Below are positions 1-8,657 of a DNA stretch of 46,543 bases, piece after piece. The DNA comes from a bacterium. Its GTDB lineage: Bacteria > Planctomycetota > Phycisphaerae > Phycisphaerales > UBA1924. A program made the translations under genes and the position numbers. The stretch lies in the NCBI GenBank assembly GCA_024743075.1, contig JANSXG010000005.1, positions 1 to 46,543 of the forward strand, read 5' to 3'. The stretch's first letter is position 1. Each line of letters begins with the position of its first letter. A model generated the notes under the pieces. That model was not told the origin of the DNA, searched no databases, and saw nothing but the letters and a program-made list of their open reading frames with translations.

Positions 1-200
1 AGGAACCACAGCAGTTCATGGATGATCGAGCGGGTGTGGACCTTCTTGGTGGTGACCAGGGGGAACCCGCCGCCGGTGGCCTCATCGAGGTTGAAGCGCA
101 TCTGGTGGCCGAAGACCGAGAGCGTGCCCGTGCCGGTGCGGTCTTCCTTGCGGATGCCGGTATCGAGAACGAGTTGGAGCAGGTCGTGGTACTGCTGCAT
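1..200 (-). CDS. thyA: thymidylate synthase ThyA (5' part, truncated by window edge)
   Basis: Methylates dUMP to dTMP with methylene-tetrahydrofolate, in the cytoplasm. The minus strand translates from an ATG at 198-200 as [15 protein letters not shown], then the highly conserved stretch [13 protein letters not shown], then [10 protein letters not shown] and the SIIHELLWF signature of the family's N-terminus. About 66 codons are inside the window; the catalytic cysteine region lies beyond base 1. A GGAGG sits five bases before the ATG, which fixes the start. It follows the MFS gene on the same strand after about 54 bases, so the two may share a transcript. The N-terminus leaves little room for another family. 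Confidence 0.93.
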   Translation of the reverse strand, partial: MQQYHDLLQLVLDTGIRKEDRTGTGTLSVFGHQMRFNLDEATGGGFPLVTTKKVHTRSIIHELLWF

Positions 201-254
201 CGGGTGCCTCCGGGCGGAGGATAACGGATCGGTCTCGGGCCTACATGAGCCGGA

Positions 255-1613
255 TCAATGGTCTTCGGCGACCGACCGGATGACGCTGGGTCGCATGCAC
301 GCCGCGAGGATGCCGGCGACGACGATCAGGGCGGCGAAGCCGACGAAGGCCATCGAGATATCCCGGGCCGGGAGCAGGTAGGCCGAGTTCAGGTCGGCCC
401 CGAGCAGCCACGGGGCCAGCAGGGCGTGGCTCGCGCTGACCGCCCAGCCGACGCCCATCAGCAGGCTCGTCGCGATGCTGGTGTGCCCGGGGAGCAGACG
501 CTGGCCCAGCGAGGCGGTGACCGGGAAGGTCGCGAAGTAACCCAGCGGGGCGACCACCGCCAGCAGGTACAGGGGCATCAGGCCGATCAGGGATCGCGTC
601 GAGGGATCGGCATCGCCGACCGACCCGGCCCAGACCGCGTCGCCCACGAAGCCCAGCGCCCCGATGGCGATCGCGCCCACGGCGGACATCCACACCAGCG
701 CGCGCCGCTCGTGACCTCTCTTGACCAGTCGCCCGGCCAGGATCACGCCGATGCCCATGCCCAGCGTCGAGCAGGCGATCAGTTCGCCCGACAGCACCGA
801 CGCCCGATCGGCATCGCGGATCTTTGACTCGGCCCACACATTGAACAGCGCGAACATGCCAACGTTGACCGTGAAGCGCAGGGCGTTCTGGACCGTCAGC
901 GACGCCACCACCCCCCACCGCTTGCGCCGCTCGCCCGGCTCCACGCTGAACACCCGGATATCGGCGTGGTCGGCCCGGTGCGGGATCTTGCGAACGACAA
1001 GATGCATCGCGATCGCCAGCAGGATGCCCGGCGGCACAAGCCAGACCAGCGCCTCGAGCCCGAGGGACTCGGTGATGCTCGGCGTCACCAGCGAACTGGC
1101 GGTCTGCCCGGCCATGCCCGCGGCGATGAACATCCCCACCGCGAACGCCCGCCCGTGCCGAAAGCCCCGAGCCCCGGTCTGTCCAGCCAGGGCCGTCGAG
1201 ATCGGGTGGTAGAAGCCGGTTGCGAGCACGCCGACGATCTGCAGGGCGATGAGCTGCTCGAAGGACTGGGCGAAGCCGATGCTCCCGATGCACACCGAAC
1301 CCAGCAGAATGCCCAGCGGGCAGAACGCCCGCGTGTTGTACTTGTCGCTGATCCACGCGAACAGCGGCTGGAACAGGCCGCTGAAGATCGGGGTGATCAT
1401 GTAGACGATCTGCACCTGCCCCGGCGTCAGCCCCAGCTTCTCGCGAAGGGGGAGCATGAGCACCACGAAGAAGATCGGGAAGACGTCGATGAAGGCGTGG
1501 GAGAACGACAGCAGCGAATAACGCTTGCGGGCGCGCGTGGCGACGCCGGCAGGAACATCCGGCGGGATAGGCGTCCCGAGCATGTCGGGGGCTGTCGTGG
1601 TGGTCGAGGTCAA
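255..1613 (-). CDS. MFS transporter, Fsr-like
   Basis: A 452-residue polytopic membrane protein with about 12 hydrophobic segments and the layout of the major facilitator superfamily. The first helix (HAFIDVFPIFFVVLMLPL), the DKYNTR loop after helix 2 and the FYHP motif after helix 4 resemble the fosmidomycin-resistance (Fsr) branch. The substrate cannot be read from sequence; an exporter role is inference from that branch. The reading frame opens with TTG at 1611-1613, preceded by GGAG at good spacing; the first ATG is ten codons further in and has no ribosome-binding site, so the TTG start is preferred. It lies between an unknown membrane protein (60 bases upstream) and thyA on the same strand. 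Confidence 0.85.
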   Translation of the reverse strand: MTSTTTTAPDMLGTPIPPDVPAGVATRARKRYSLLSFSHAFIDVFPIFFVVLMLPLREKLGLTPGQVQIVYMITPIFSGLFQPLFAWISDKYNTRAFCPLGILLGSVCIGSIGFAQSFEQLIALQIVGVLATGFYHPISTALAGQTGARGFRHGRAFAVGMFIAAGMAGQTASSLVTPSITESLGLEALVWLVPPGILLAIAMHLVVRKIPHRADHADIRVFSVEPGERRKRWGVVASLTVQNALRFTVNVGMFALFNVWAESKIRDADRASVLSGELIACSTLGMGIGVILAGRLVKRGHERRALVWMSAVGAIAIGALGFVGDAVWAGSVGDADPSTRSLIGLMPLYLLAVVAPLGYFATFPVTASLGQRLLPGHTSIATSLLMGVGWAVSASHALLAPWLLGADLNSAYLLPARDISMAFVGFAALIVVAGILAACMRPSVIRSVAEDH

Positions 1614-1673
1614 GGAGGGCTCCGGGAGGCGAGTGGAGCCAAGTGTACGCAGGGAGCAGCGGGTACGGGGCGC

Positions 1674-2933
1674 TCAGGTGCCGTCCGATGGTGCGTCGCC
1701 ACTCGCCTCGGCAGCTCCGGCCTCGAGGCGGATCAGTCGGTCGAGCGCATCGCGGTCTGTCTGGGTGAGCGATTCGTCCCGGTCTCTGAGCATTTGGACG
1801 ATGGCGCGTTGATCCTCGGTGAGCTGTTCGTCCCCCCTCTGCTCGTAGCGATCGGCGACCTGAGCCCAGCTCAACGAGCCGCCGATGTACAGCAGGTCCT
1901 GCTTCAGGAATCGCCCCATCTTCTCCAGATAGATTGACGCGACCCACTCCGCCGGCCACTCGGCTTCCATCACGCGCCTGACTTCGGTCAGTTCCGGTTC
2001 GCGTTCCCGGTAGCCGAGTTTCGGAGGCGGGTTCCACTGCGGCGGGAAATCCGAGGCAGACCGGGCGGACATGAAGTCGAAGGCCGATGCCACATCGCCG
2101 CGGAGCATCATCGACTCGGCCTTGCGACGGTTGACCTGCTCCGGCTGCGTGACGACCATCGCGGGGAGGAACGCGAGCACCGACGCGATGGCGAGGATCA
2201 GCAGTGAACGCGGGCTCGACGAATCGGACCGCTCGACACGCCAGTCGGGCCTGAGCCAGCCGACCGCGACGAGCGAACCCAGGATCCAGATCGGTGCGGT
2301 CAGGACGGACAGGACCACCAGCGTGAACGTGACCGAGGCGATGAGCGCGTCGCGGTCCGTGTGCCGGATGCCGCCCATGACGTCGATGACCGGTGTCGGC
2401 ACCATCGTCACGACGGTGAACACGACGGCATCGGCGAAGAGCATGACGATGAAGAACACGGGGGCGGCGCGCACGCCGTAGATCACGCTGATCACCCGTG
2501 TGATGAGGGCGACCCGCCACGCCGCGACGAGGGCGAGTGTGCAGAGGTTCACGCCGATCGCGTCGACCGGCGACATGAATCGCTCGTACGGGATGGCGTA
2601 GAGCCAGGCCATCGGCGCGGTCATCCAGAACAGCCCGAGGAAGATCACATACGACTTGTCGATTCGCGGCGGTTTCCGGTCCGCCTTTGCACTCCGGAGC
2701 ATGATCGCGCAGTGGACGAGCAGGAACAGCGTCGTGCCCGAGGCAAGCGACGCACCCAGCGGGCGGAGGGCGTGCCACGGCTCGTTGATCAGGTCTTCGC
2801 CGTCGTACTCCCGGGCGAACCCCGCCGAGACGACGAAGATCGCACCGATCAGGATGGTCCACCTCGACGCGGCGAGTTCGAGGATCGCTTCGCGATCACC
2901 CAAAAGGAACCGCGGGAGCAGCGAGATTTTCAT
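1674..2933 (-). CDS. seven-helix membrane protein of unknown function
   Basis: Unrecognised protein of 419 residues. About seven hydrophobic segments fill roughly residues 18-250, and a soluble acidic and Arg-rich tail of about 130 residues follows, ending in an Asp/Glu/Arg-rich helical region. The start chosen is the ATG at 2931-2933, because GGGGAGG lies just upstream and because this ATG overlaps the stop of the radical SAM gene as ATGA. That 4-base overlap suggests translational coupling to the radical SAM gene. The frame is open 13 codons further upstream, inside the radical SAM gene, but lacks a comparable site there. The pairing suggests a shared pathway, perhaps a membrane-associated modification, but no function is claimed. 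Confidence 0.75.
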   Translation of the reverse strand: MKISLLPRFLLGDREAILELAASRWTILIGAIFVVSAGFAREYDGEDLINEPWHALRPLGASLASGTTLFLLVHCAIMLRSAKADRKPPRIDKSYVIFLGLFWMTAPMAWLYAIPYERFMSPVDAIGVNLCTLALVAAWRVALITRVISVIYGVRAAPVFFIVMLFADAVVFTVVTMVPTPVIDVMGGIRHTDRDALIASVTFTLVVLSVLTAPIWILGSLVAVGWLRPDWRVERSDSSSPRSLLILAIASVLAFLPAMVVTQPEQVNRRKAESMMLRGDVASAFDFMSARSASDFPPQWNPPPKLGYREREPELTEVRRVMEAEWPAEWVASIYLEKMGRFLKQDLLYIGGSLSWAQVADRYEQRGDEQLTEDQRAIVQMLRDRDESLTQTDRDALDRLIRLEAGAAEASGDAPSDGT

Positions 2934-4252
2934 ATCTGTGCCTCCCCGGCCAGCGAAGGATTGCGTTTCCACGTCTCGCGTCGGATCGCGCGCCGACGAG
3001 CGGTCTCAGCCGCTGAGAACGCGTGTTTGAGCAGTCCGGTGAAACCGGACTGCAGTTCCTGAGGGCTCATGTGGTCAGGGGTGTAGGTGACATCGAACAG
3101 CGTGTGGTGCGACCAGTCGGCTTCGGGGAGCAACCGGTTCTCCGACGCGAGGCGACGCCGGAGGGCCGTTCCCGGGAACGGCGTCTGGATCGTGACCTGC
3201 GCATCGGCGCACGGATCGCTCTGGAGAAACGCCCGCAGGCGATCAATGGTCTTGGGTGTCTCGCCGTCGCTGCCGACGATGTAGCAGCCGATGACGGCGA
3301 TCCCCGCCTCCTGAATCGCTCGCACCGAGTCCATCATCCGGTCCATCGATGTCCGCTTGGCCCCCATACCGCTGTGCTGGTGCACAAGCGACTCAAGCCC
3401 AACGAGCACCTGCACGCACCCGGACGAGGCGAGCCGGTCGAGCACGCCCGGATTCTTGCCGAGGCGCCAATCGGCTTCCGTGAACCAGCGCGCGTCGGAC
3501 TCCGCGAAGACATCGAGCACCTCGTCGTGCGGCCCCCCTCGTGCGAACGTGTTGTCGTCGGCGAGTTCGATGAACGGTCTGGCATCCATCGCTCGGATCG
3601 CGTCGAGTTCTGCCCGGATCCGTGCGCCCGGCTTGGTCCGAAACGGCCCGAGCAGACGGCTCGCGGCGCAGAAGTCGCAGGAAAACGGGCAGCCGCGAGT
3701 GGCCTGCAACGTGTAGCGGGGACGCTCCGATTCGCCGAGCAGATCAAAGCGAGGGAGCGGTGCCTCGGCAAGATCGAAGGGCGCATCGCTTCAGTAGGAC
3801 GGACGCAACCGGCGTGCTTCGGCATCCGAAAGCACCTGATTCCAGACGGGTTCGCCGTCGCCGATGACGACCGCATCGGCGTGCTGAACCGCTTCGTCGG
3901 GGCAGGATGTGGCGTGCAACCCGCCGATGACGACCTGCACACCTTCCCTGCGCAGCGCATCGGACAATGCGTAGGCCTCGAGGATCGAAGCGGTGAGGGC
4001 GGAAACAGCAACGAGCGTTGGACGCTCTGAGACAATGCGTTGGATCAGGGCATCATCCAGCGCTGGCGCTTCGTGGAGCGAGGTGGACCAGTTTCCGGGG
4101 GTCAGACCGGCAAGCGTCAGGAGCCCGAGCGGAGGCAAGGCCGCGATCGCCTTCGCGCGGGACCGCAGCCCCGGAAGCGTCATCCCGATTTCGGCGAGTT
4201 CGGCTTCACGGACCCGAAAACCCGACATCGAGACAAAAGATACGTGCGGCAT
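2930..4252 (-). pseudogene. B12-binding domain radical SAM protein interrupted by an in-frame TGA
   Basis: Two adjacent open frames are in the same reading frame and together make one standard B12-binding radical SAM protein of about 440 codons. Codons 1-153 carry PPLGLLTLAG and a Rossmann-like cobalamin-binding part with VVIGGLHAT and ADAVVIGDGE. Codon 154 is TGA (plus-strand TCA at 3791-3793). The frame continues SDAPFDLAEAPLPRFDLL, the usual linker of the family, and then TRGCPFSCDFC, the CxxxCxxC 4Fe-4S site, at codons 188-195, and the rest of the radical SAM barrel. A CGA (Arg) to TGA transition or a read error would explain it. No start codon with a ribosome-binding site follows the stop; the TTG at 3707-3709 would lose the linker. 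The start at 4250-4252 has GAAGGG upstream. It is followed by a coupled membrane protein gene. Confidence 0.8.
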
Positions 4253-4323
4253 GGAACCCTTCCGATCCGAACTTCACGCGGCGAACCGGTCCGCCACGCG
4301 AAGGCCTATACGGAAACGGGACC

Positions 4324-5127
4324 TCACAGTTCCGTCCGGTTCCCCACGCGGGCCATGCCGAGCATTGCCAGGCTCACCATGATGCCCAGGCCGCTCACTC
4401 CGGCAGCGGGCCAAGTCCAGCCCATGGCGTTCAGGGCCGAGTCAAGGTTCTTGTCCTTGGCGCGGAAGAACTGGCTGGGCGTGATCTGCTGCATCGCGTA
4501 GTGCTGCCACAGGTCGCGGCTGCGCTGTTCGAGCGTCGGGATCATTTCCTCGGGCGTGTACTTGCTGGGCGTGTGCAGCGCGTCGAGTTCGCGATAGCTC
4601 TTCTTGACGACGGTGATCGCCGGGTCGGTCTCGGGGTGGAGCTCGGCGAGCCAGTACCCCCACTCGCTCCGACGCACGAGGCCCCAGCTCTCGGTGTCGA
4701 AGCCCTCGGCCGGGTAGCGCGCGGCGATGATCATCCGGGGCCTCAGGTCGCCGGACTGGAGTCTGGACGCGGCGTCTTCGGCGCTCCTCGCGCCGGTCAC
4801 CATCGGGAGCACGCGGAACCAGTCCTTGACGCCCACGAGCCCGGGCAAAAGCTCATTGTCGGTCGTGACGATCGGAAAATCGACGAGGGTGTCGCGGTAG
4901 GTCACACGCAGCGCGCGCTCCGCACCGAACGCGTTGGAGTCGGCGCTAACCGGCGTCCGCTCGATCGTGACCGCGTGGTCCTCAAAGATGAAATCGGTTT
5001 CGTCGACCGGATCGTTGAAGTAGACGAGATCGATCTCACGGCTGCTGAGCTTGCCCATCATGAACCAGCCGCTGGCCAGGAGGCCGAGCACTGAAGCGGT
5101 GAGCAGGATGGCGGCGATGCGTCCCAT
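4324..5127 (-). CDS. twice-anchored protein of unknown function next to the oxidase genes
   Basis: Unrecognised protein of about 267 residues. It has one hydrophobic segment at the N-terminus (residues about 4-25) and one near the C-terminus, with a soluble region of roughly 200 residues between them that should face the periplasm. This topology and the place straight after coxD are those of SURF1-type oxidase assembly factors, but I see no SURF1 motif, so this is only a suggestion. The ATG at 5125-5127 is preferred over a TTG two codons upstream. It is about 40 bases downstream of coxD on the same strand and probably ends the respiratory operon. Confidence 0.7.
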   Translation of the reverse strand: MGRIAAILLTASVLGLLASGWFMMGKLSSREIDLVYFNDPVDETDFIFEDHAVTIERTPVSADSNAFGAERALRVTYRDTLVDFPIVTTDNELLPGLVGVKDWFRVLPMVTGARSAEDAASRLQSGDLRPRMIIAARYPAEGFDTESWGLVRRSEWGYWLAELHPETDPAITVVKKSYRELDALHTPSKYTPEEMIPTLEQRSRDLWQHYAMQQITPSQFFRAKDKNLDSALNAMGWTWPAAGVSGLGIMVSLAMLGMARVGNRTEL

Positions 5128-5166
5128 GGACAATCGTAGGCCCGAGCGGTGAGCAGGCGGCGTGGA

Positions 5167-5778
5167 TCAGTGGTCGCCGCCGGAGTGATCGTCACCGGAG
5201 TGGTCATCGTGGGCGTGCGACTTGTTGTACTTCTTGACGTTCTCGGGGTCGTTCTTGGCCTGCTCGACGATGGACAGGCCGGGGTTGTCGGACCAGAACG
5301 GGGAGTACACGCCGCGAGTGACCTGGCGATTACCGCTCTCGTCGACCTGGATCTGGACGCTGCCGCCGACGGCGATCTCGCCCTTCTCGGTCTTGTCGAC
5401 CATGTCCTGGGTGCCGATGTCGATCATGGTGATCGTGATGAAGAGCACGACGGCGAACATCGAGGCGACCACGACCACCGTGTTGATGGCCTTGTCGTAG
5501 ATGAGGTGCATGAAGAACGCCGCGACGAGCAGGCCCTTGAAGCTGGCGATGATCAGCGCGACGGTGAGGTTCACCGAATTCGAGACGTAGAAGTACTCGG
5601 CCTTTGCCGTCCAAAGCGTCAGCGCGGTCAGGCAGAGCAGGCCGACGAATACGAGCAGCATGGGCATGAACGGCGTCACGTGGACGTGGTGGCCGTGGTC
5701 GTCGTGCGCGTGCTCATCGTGCTCGAGGTTTGGCATCAGCCCCTCGTTCTCGGTCTGGTGGTCGTGGTCGTGCGCCAT
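5167..5778 (-). CDS. coxD: cytochrome c oxidase subunit IV (caa3 type), His-rich ends
   Basis: Small accessory membrane subunit of the aa3/caa3 oxidase. The 203-residue protein has three hydrophobic segments in the middle (about residues 37-58, 70-95 and 98-121), matching the prokaryotic COX4 family; the helix ending FFMHLIYD is typical. Both ends are unusual. The first 34 residues are dense in His and Asp (for example HDEHAHDDHGHH), and the last 17 contain HAHDDHSGDDHSGGDH. Such tails could bind metal ions; that is inference. GGAG lies eight bases before the ATG. It follows coxC by 49 bases as the last recognisable oxidase subunit of the cluster. Confidence 0.85.
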   Translation of the reverse strand: MAHDHDHQTENEGLMPNLEHDEHAHDDHGHHVHVTPFMPMLLVFVGLLCLTALTLWTAKAEYFYVSNSVNLTVALIIASFKGLLVAAFFMHLIYDKAINTVVVVASMFAVVLFITITMIDIGTQDMVDKTEKGEIAVGGSVQIQVDESGNRQVTRGVYSPFWSDNPGLSIVEQAKNDPENVKKYNKSHAHDDHSGDDHSGGDH

Positions 5779-5827
5779 GGGTCGGTCTCCGCGAAACGCG
5801 CTGGAGGAGTCGTATCGGAACGTGGGG

Positions 5828-6517
5828 TCAGACGAGGTAGAGCATCGGGAACAGGAAGATCCAGATGACGTCGACGATGTGCCAGTAGAGGCCGGTGTTC
5901 TCGACGAACATGAAGTTCTTCGGGCCGTACCGCCCGCGAGCCGTCCAGTACATGGCCCAGGAGATCACGAGCACGCCGATCAGAACGTGCACGCCGTGGG
6001 TGGCGGTCGAGATCCAGTACACGCTCATGAACAGGTGGTCGTGCGTGCCGTGCGGGTTGTAGTACCAGAAGTTCGCGCCGGGAAGCTTCTTGTCCTGGAG
6101 TTTGGGGAGGTACTCGAGAGCGATCTTTGCGACGAGGAAGAAGATCGCGCAGAGGTTGGTGATGCCGAGGTAGACAAACGCCCGCCACTTCCGGGCGAGT
6201 TGGAGCTCGCGGATCGCCATGACGATCGTGAAGCTCGAAAGGAGCAGCACGACGGTGTTCACCGCGCCGATCTTCCAGTCGAGGTACGCGTGGGAGGCCT
6301 CGCGCCACGTGCCGTAGTGCGTCATCCGGCCCCACGCGTACGCGCAGAAGAACCCGGAGAACAGCAGCACTTCGGTGGCGAGGAACAGCCACATGCCGAA
6401 CTTGGCGGCTTCCGCCTCATCGGCGGCGTTGCGCCAGTGGTGCTGGTGGACGTAGTCCTCGTGCGGTTCCCGCTTTGCAGCGAGTTCGGCGCCGGAGCTG
6501 ATCGGTGCGGTCGTCAT
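5828..6517 (-). CDS. coxC: cytochrome c oxidase subunit III
   Basis: Membrane subunit III of the heme-copper oxidase; it stabilises subunit I and contains no redox centre. The 229-residue protein starts with a hydrophilic 40-residue region and then has five transmembrane segments, as in the shorter bacterial caa3 form of the subunit. Recognisable family parts are the first helix AKFGMWLFLATEVLLFSGFF, HDHLFMSVYWISTATHGVHV and the closing NTGLYWHIVDVIWIFLFPMLY. It lies about 80 bases after coxA and 49 bases before coxD on the same strand. Confidence 0.94.
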   Translation of the reverse strand: MTTAPISSGAELAAKREPHEDYVHQHHWRNAADEAEAAKFGMWLFLATEVLLFSGFFCAYAWGRMTHYGTWREASHAYLDWKIGAVNTVVLLLSSFTIVMAIRELQLARKWRAFVYLGITNLCAIFFLVAKIALEYLPKLQDKKLPGANFWYYNPHGTHDHLFMSVYWISTATHGVHVLIGVLVISWAMYWTARGRYGPKNFMFVENTGLYWHIVDVIWIFLFPMLYLV

Positions 6518-6596
6518 GGTGTGGACCCGTGTCGGATGCGAGAAGAGTCGTGGCAGACCGCGTCGAGTCTACCGGAGTACGAGGAACGCTTCGGCC

Positions 6597-8597
6597 TCAG
6601 TGCCCGTGGGCTCTGGCGACCGCTTCGGGGTCGGGGAGCGGGTAGTCCGCCGGGTCCCAGCCGGGGGGCACGACAAGGTCGTAGTCGTACGGACCGTGCG
6701 TGAGCAGCGGCTCGTGCGAGAAGTTGTGCTCGACCGGGGGCGAGTCGGCGTACCACTCGAGGGTCAGGCCGCCCCACGGGTTGCGCGGAGCGCGGCGCCC
6801 GCCGGCGAGCGAGAACGCGAAGACCACGGCGTGCATGAGGAACGCGATGGCCAGCACCCACGAGCCGAACGTCGAGATCTTGTGGAGCAGCTCGAACTCA
6901 GGAACGTACGTCGCGTAGCGACGGGGCATGCCCTGCGTGCCGAGGAAGAACTGCGTGAAGAAGGTGATGTTGAAGCCGATGAACACGAGGATCGACGCGA
7001 GGCGCGCCCAATTCTCGTTGTACATCTTGCCGGTGAATTTGGGCCACCAGTGGTGCAGGCCGCCGAGGAAGGCGAGCACCGTGCCGCCCATCATCACGTA
7101 GTGGAAGTGGGCCACGACGAAGTAGGTGTCGTGCAGGTGGATGTCCGTAGCCAGCGTCGCCAGCGGCGGGCCGGTGAGTCCGCCGATGGTGAAGCAGAAG
7201 ATGAAGAACGCCGCGTACAGCATGGGCGTCGTCCAACTGATGGACGCCTTATAGAGCGAACTCGTCCAGTTGAACACCTTGATCGCGGTCGGCAGACCGA
7301 CGAGGAAGGTCAGGGCCGAGAACACCACGTTCGCCGAGGGCGACTCGGAGGTGAACATGTGGTGGCCCCAGATCAGGAACGAGACGGCGGCGATGCCGAT
7401 CGAGCTGAACGCGATGGCGCGGTAGCCGAACAGGCGCTTGTGCGAGTGCACCGCGATCAGTTCGGAGACGATGCCGAAGCCCGGGAGGATCATGATGTAG
7501 ACCGCCGGGTGGCTGTAGAACCAGAAGAAGTGCTGGTAGAGGACCGGGTCGCCGCCGAGCGCCGGGTCGAAGATGCCGATGCCGAGCGTGCGCTCAAAGA
7601 CCAGCATGAGCAGCGTGATGCCGACGACCGGGGTCGCGAGGACCTGGATGATCGAGGTCGCGTAGAGCGCCCAGATGAACAGGGGCATGTCGAACCAGCC
7701 CATGCCCGGCACGCGGAGCTTGTGCACCGTCACGATGAAGTTCATGCCGGTGAAGATCGAGCTGAAGCCGAGGATGAACGCGGCGAGGACCATGGAGGTC
7801 ACGCTGCCCCAGTTCGTGCTGGTGGAGTACGGCGTGTAGAAGGTCCAGCCGGTCTCGACGCCGCCGGCGATCAGCGAGTAGACCGCGAACAGGCCGCCGA
7901 TGATGTAGATGTACCACGAGCCCAGGTTGAGCTTCGGGAAGGCGACGTCCTTCGCGCCGAGCATGATCGGCAGGAAAATGTTGCCGAGCGCGGCGGGGAT
8001 CGCGGGGATGATGAACAGGAACACCATGATGGTGCCGTGCAGCGAGAACAGGCGGTTGTAGACGTTGTTCGAGTTGACCGTGCCGGACTCGCTCGTCCAG
8101 CCCTTGAACAGTTCGCCCTCTCGCTCGATCACTTCTTCGTAGACAGGGTTGCCGTCGGCGTCGACCTCGGGGGTCATCACCGGGTCGCCGAGGGGCTCGC
8201 CCTCTGCATTGACCTTTTGGCCGGCGTCGTTTTTCTTCGGTTCAACCTTGGGTTCGCCGTCTGCGTCGAGAACGGGTGTCTCGTCGTCGTTCAGGACCGG
8301 CACGAGAACTTCCGCGCCATTTTCGTACACCAGGCGACCCGCGTCGTCGGTGGCCTGCACCTCGGCCTGAACCTGCTTGGTCACGTTGGTGATCGGTTCC
8401 CAGAGTTCGGCACGCAGGGCCATCGCGAACACGCCGCCGAGGAAGAACATCAGCAGAACGGCACAGAGGTACATCACGCCGATCTTTTTGTGGTCGACGG
8501 TGTAGATCCAGGACCAGATGGTCTTCCAAAGCGTCTCTTTGGAAGCGTAGTAAGGTCTGTCGTGGTGTCCCATGTGAGGGTGACCTCCGGTGGTCAT
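6597..8597 (-). CDS. coxA: cytochrome c oxidase subunit I, A2-type, with a large loop insertion
   Basis: Catalytic subunit that reduces oxygen to water and pumps protons. The 666-residue protein has the family's 12 helices. Visible ligands are His187 (heme a), His363 and Tyr367 in YSHPAVY (CuB and the cross-linked Tyr), His412-His413 in WGHHMF (CuB), and His497 and His499 in VVAHFHYV (heme a3 and heme a). The Glu of the usual HPEVY is Ala and is preceded by YS, the mark of A2-type oxidases. Between helices I and II there is an added acidic segment of about 100 residues (about 72-172) with DADGEP and DADGNP repeats. The ATG at 8595-8597 has only AAGG nearby; an ATG at 8571-8573 is preceded by GGAGGT and may be the true start. 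Confidence 0.96.
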   Translation of the reverse strand: MTTGGHPHMGHHDRPYYASKETLWKTIWSWIYTVDHKKIGVMYLCAVLLMFFLGGVFAMALRAELWEPITNVTKQVQAEVQATDDAGRLVYENGAEVLVPVLNDDETPVLDADGEPKVEPKKNDAGQKVNAEGEPLGDPVMTPEVDADGNPVYEEVIEREGELFKGWTSESGTVNSNNVYNRLFSLHGTIMVFLFIIPAIPAALGNIFLPIMLGAKDVAFPKLNLGSWYIYIIGGLFAVYSLIAGGVETGWTFYTPYSTSTNWGSVTSMVLAAFILGFSSIFTGMNFIVTVHKLRVPGMGWFDMPLFIWALYATSIIQVLATPVVGITLLMLVFERTLGIGIFDPALGGDPVLYQHFFWFYSHPAVYIMILPGFGIVSELIAVHSHKRLFGYRAIAFSSIGIAAVSFLIWGHHMFTSESPSANVVFSALTFLVGLPTAIKVFNWTSSLYKASISWTTPMLYAAFFIFCFTIGGLTGPPLATLATDIHLHDTYFVVAHFHYVMMGGTVLAFLGGLHHWWPKFTGKMYNENWARLASILVFIGFNITFFTQFFLGTQGMPRRYATYVPEFELLHKISTFGSWVLAIAFLMHAVVFAFSLAGGRRAPRNPWGGLTLEWYADSPPVEHNFSHEPLLTHGPYDYDLVVPPGWDPADYPLPDPEAVARAHGH

Positions 8598-8657
8598 GCG
8601 CCTTGTCGCGGCTTGTGCGTTGGTGCCTAGTTGGTTCGTGGTTCGCGTGGCGAGTCG

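Noticed and set aside
241-2862. 873-codon minus-strand open frame
   Set aside because: It overlaps the MFS and membrane protein genes in another frame and is Arg/Pro-rich without hydrophobic segments; high GC content leaves such frames open.
3791-3793. Selenocysteine codon in the radical SAM gene
   Set aside because: The stop lies in the linker between domains, not at a redox-active site, and no hairpin of the SECIS kind was seen just after it.
6516-8630. 704-codon plus-strand open frame across coxA
   Set aside because: It is the antisense shadow of coxA: rich in Arg, Asp, Glu and Val with no domain, while the minus strand encodes an unmistakable oxidase subunit I.
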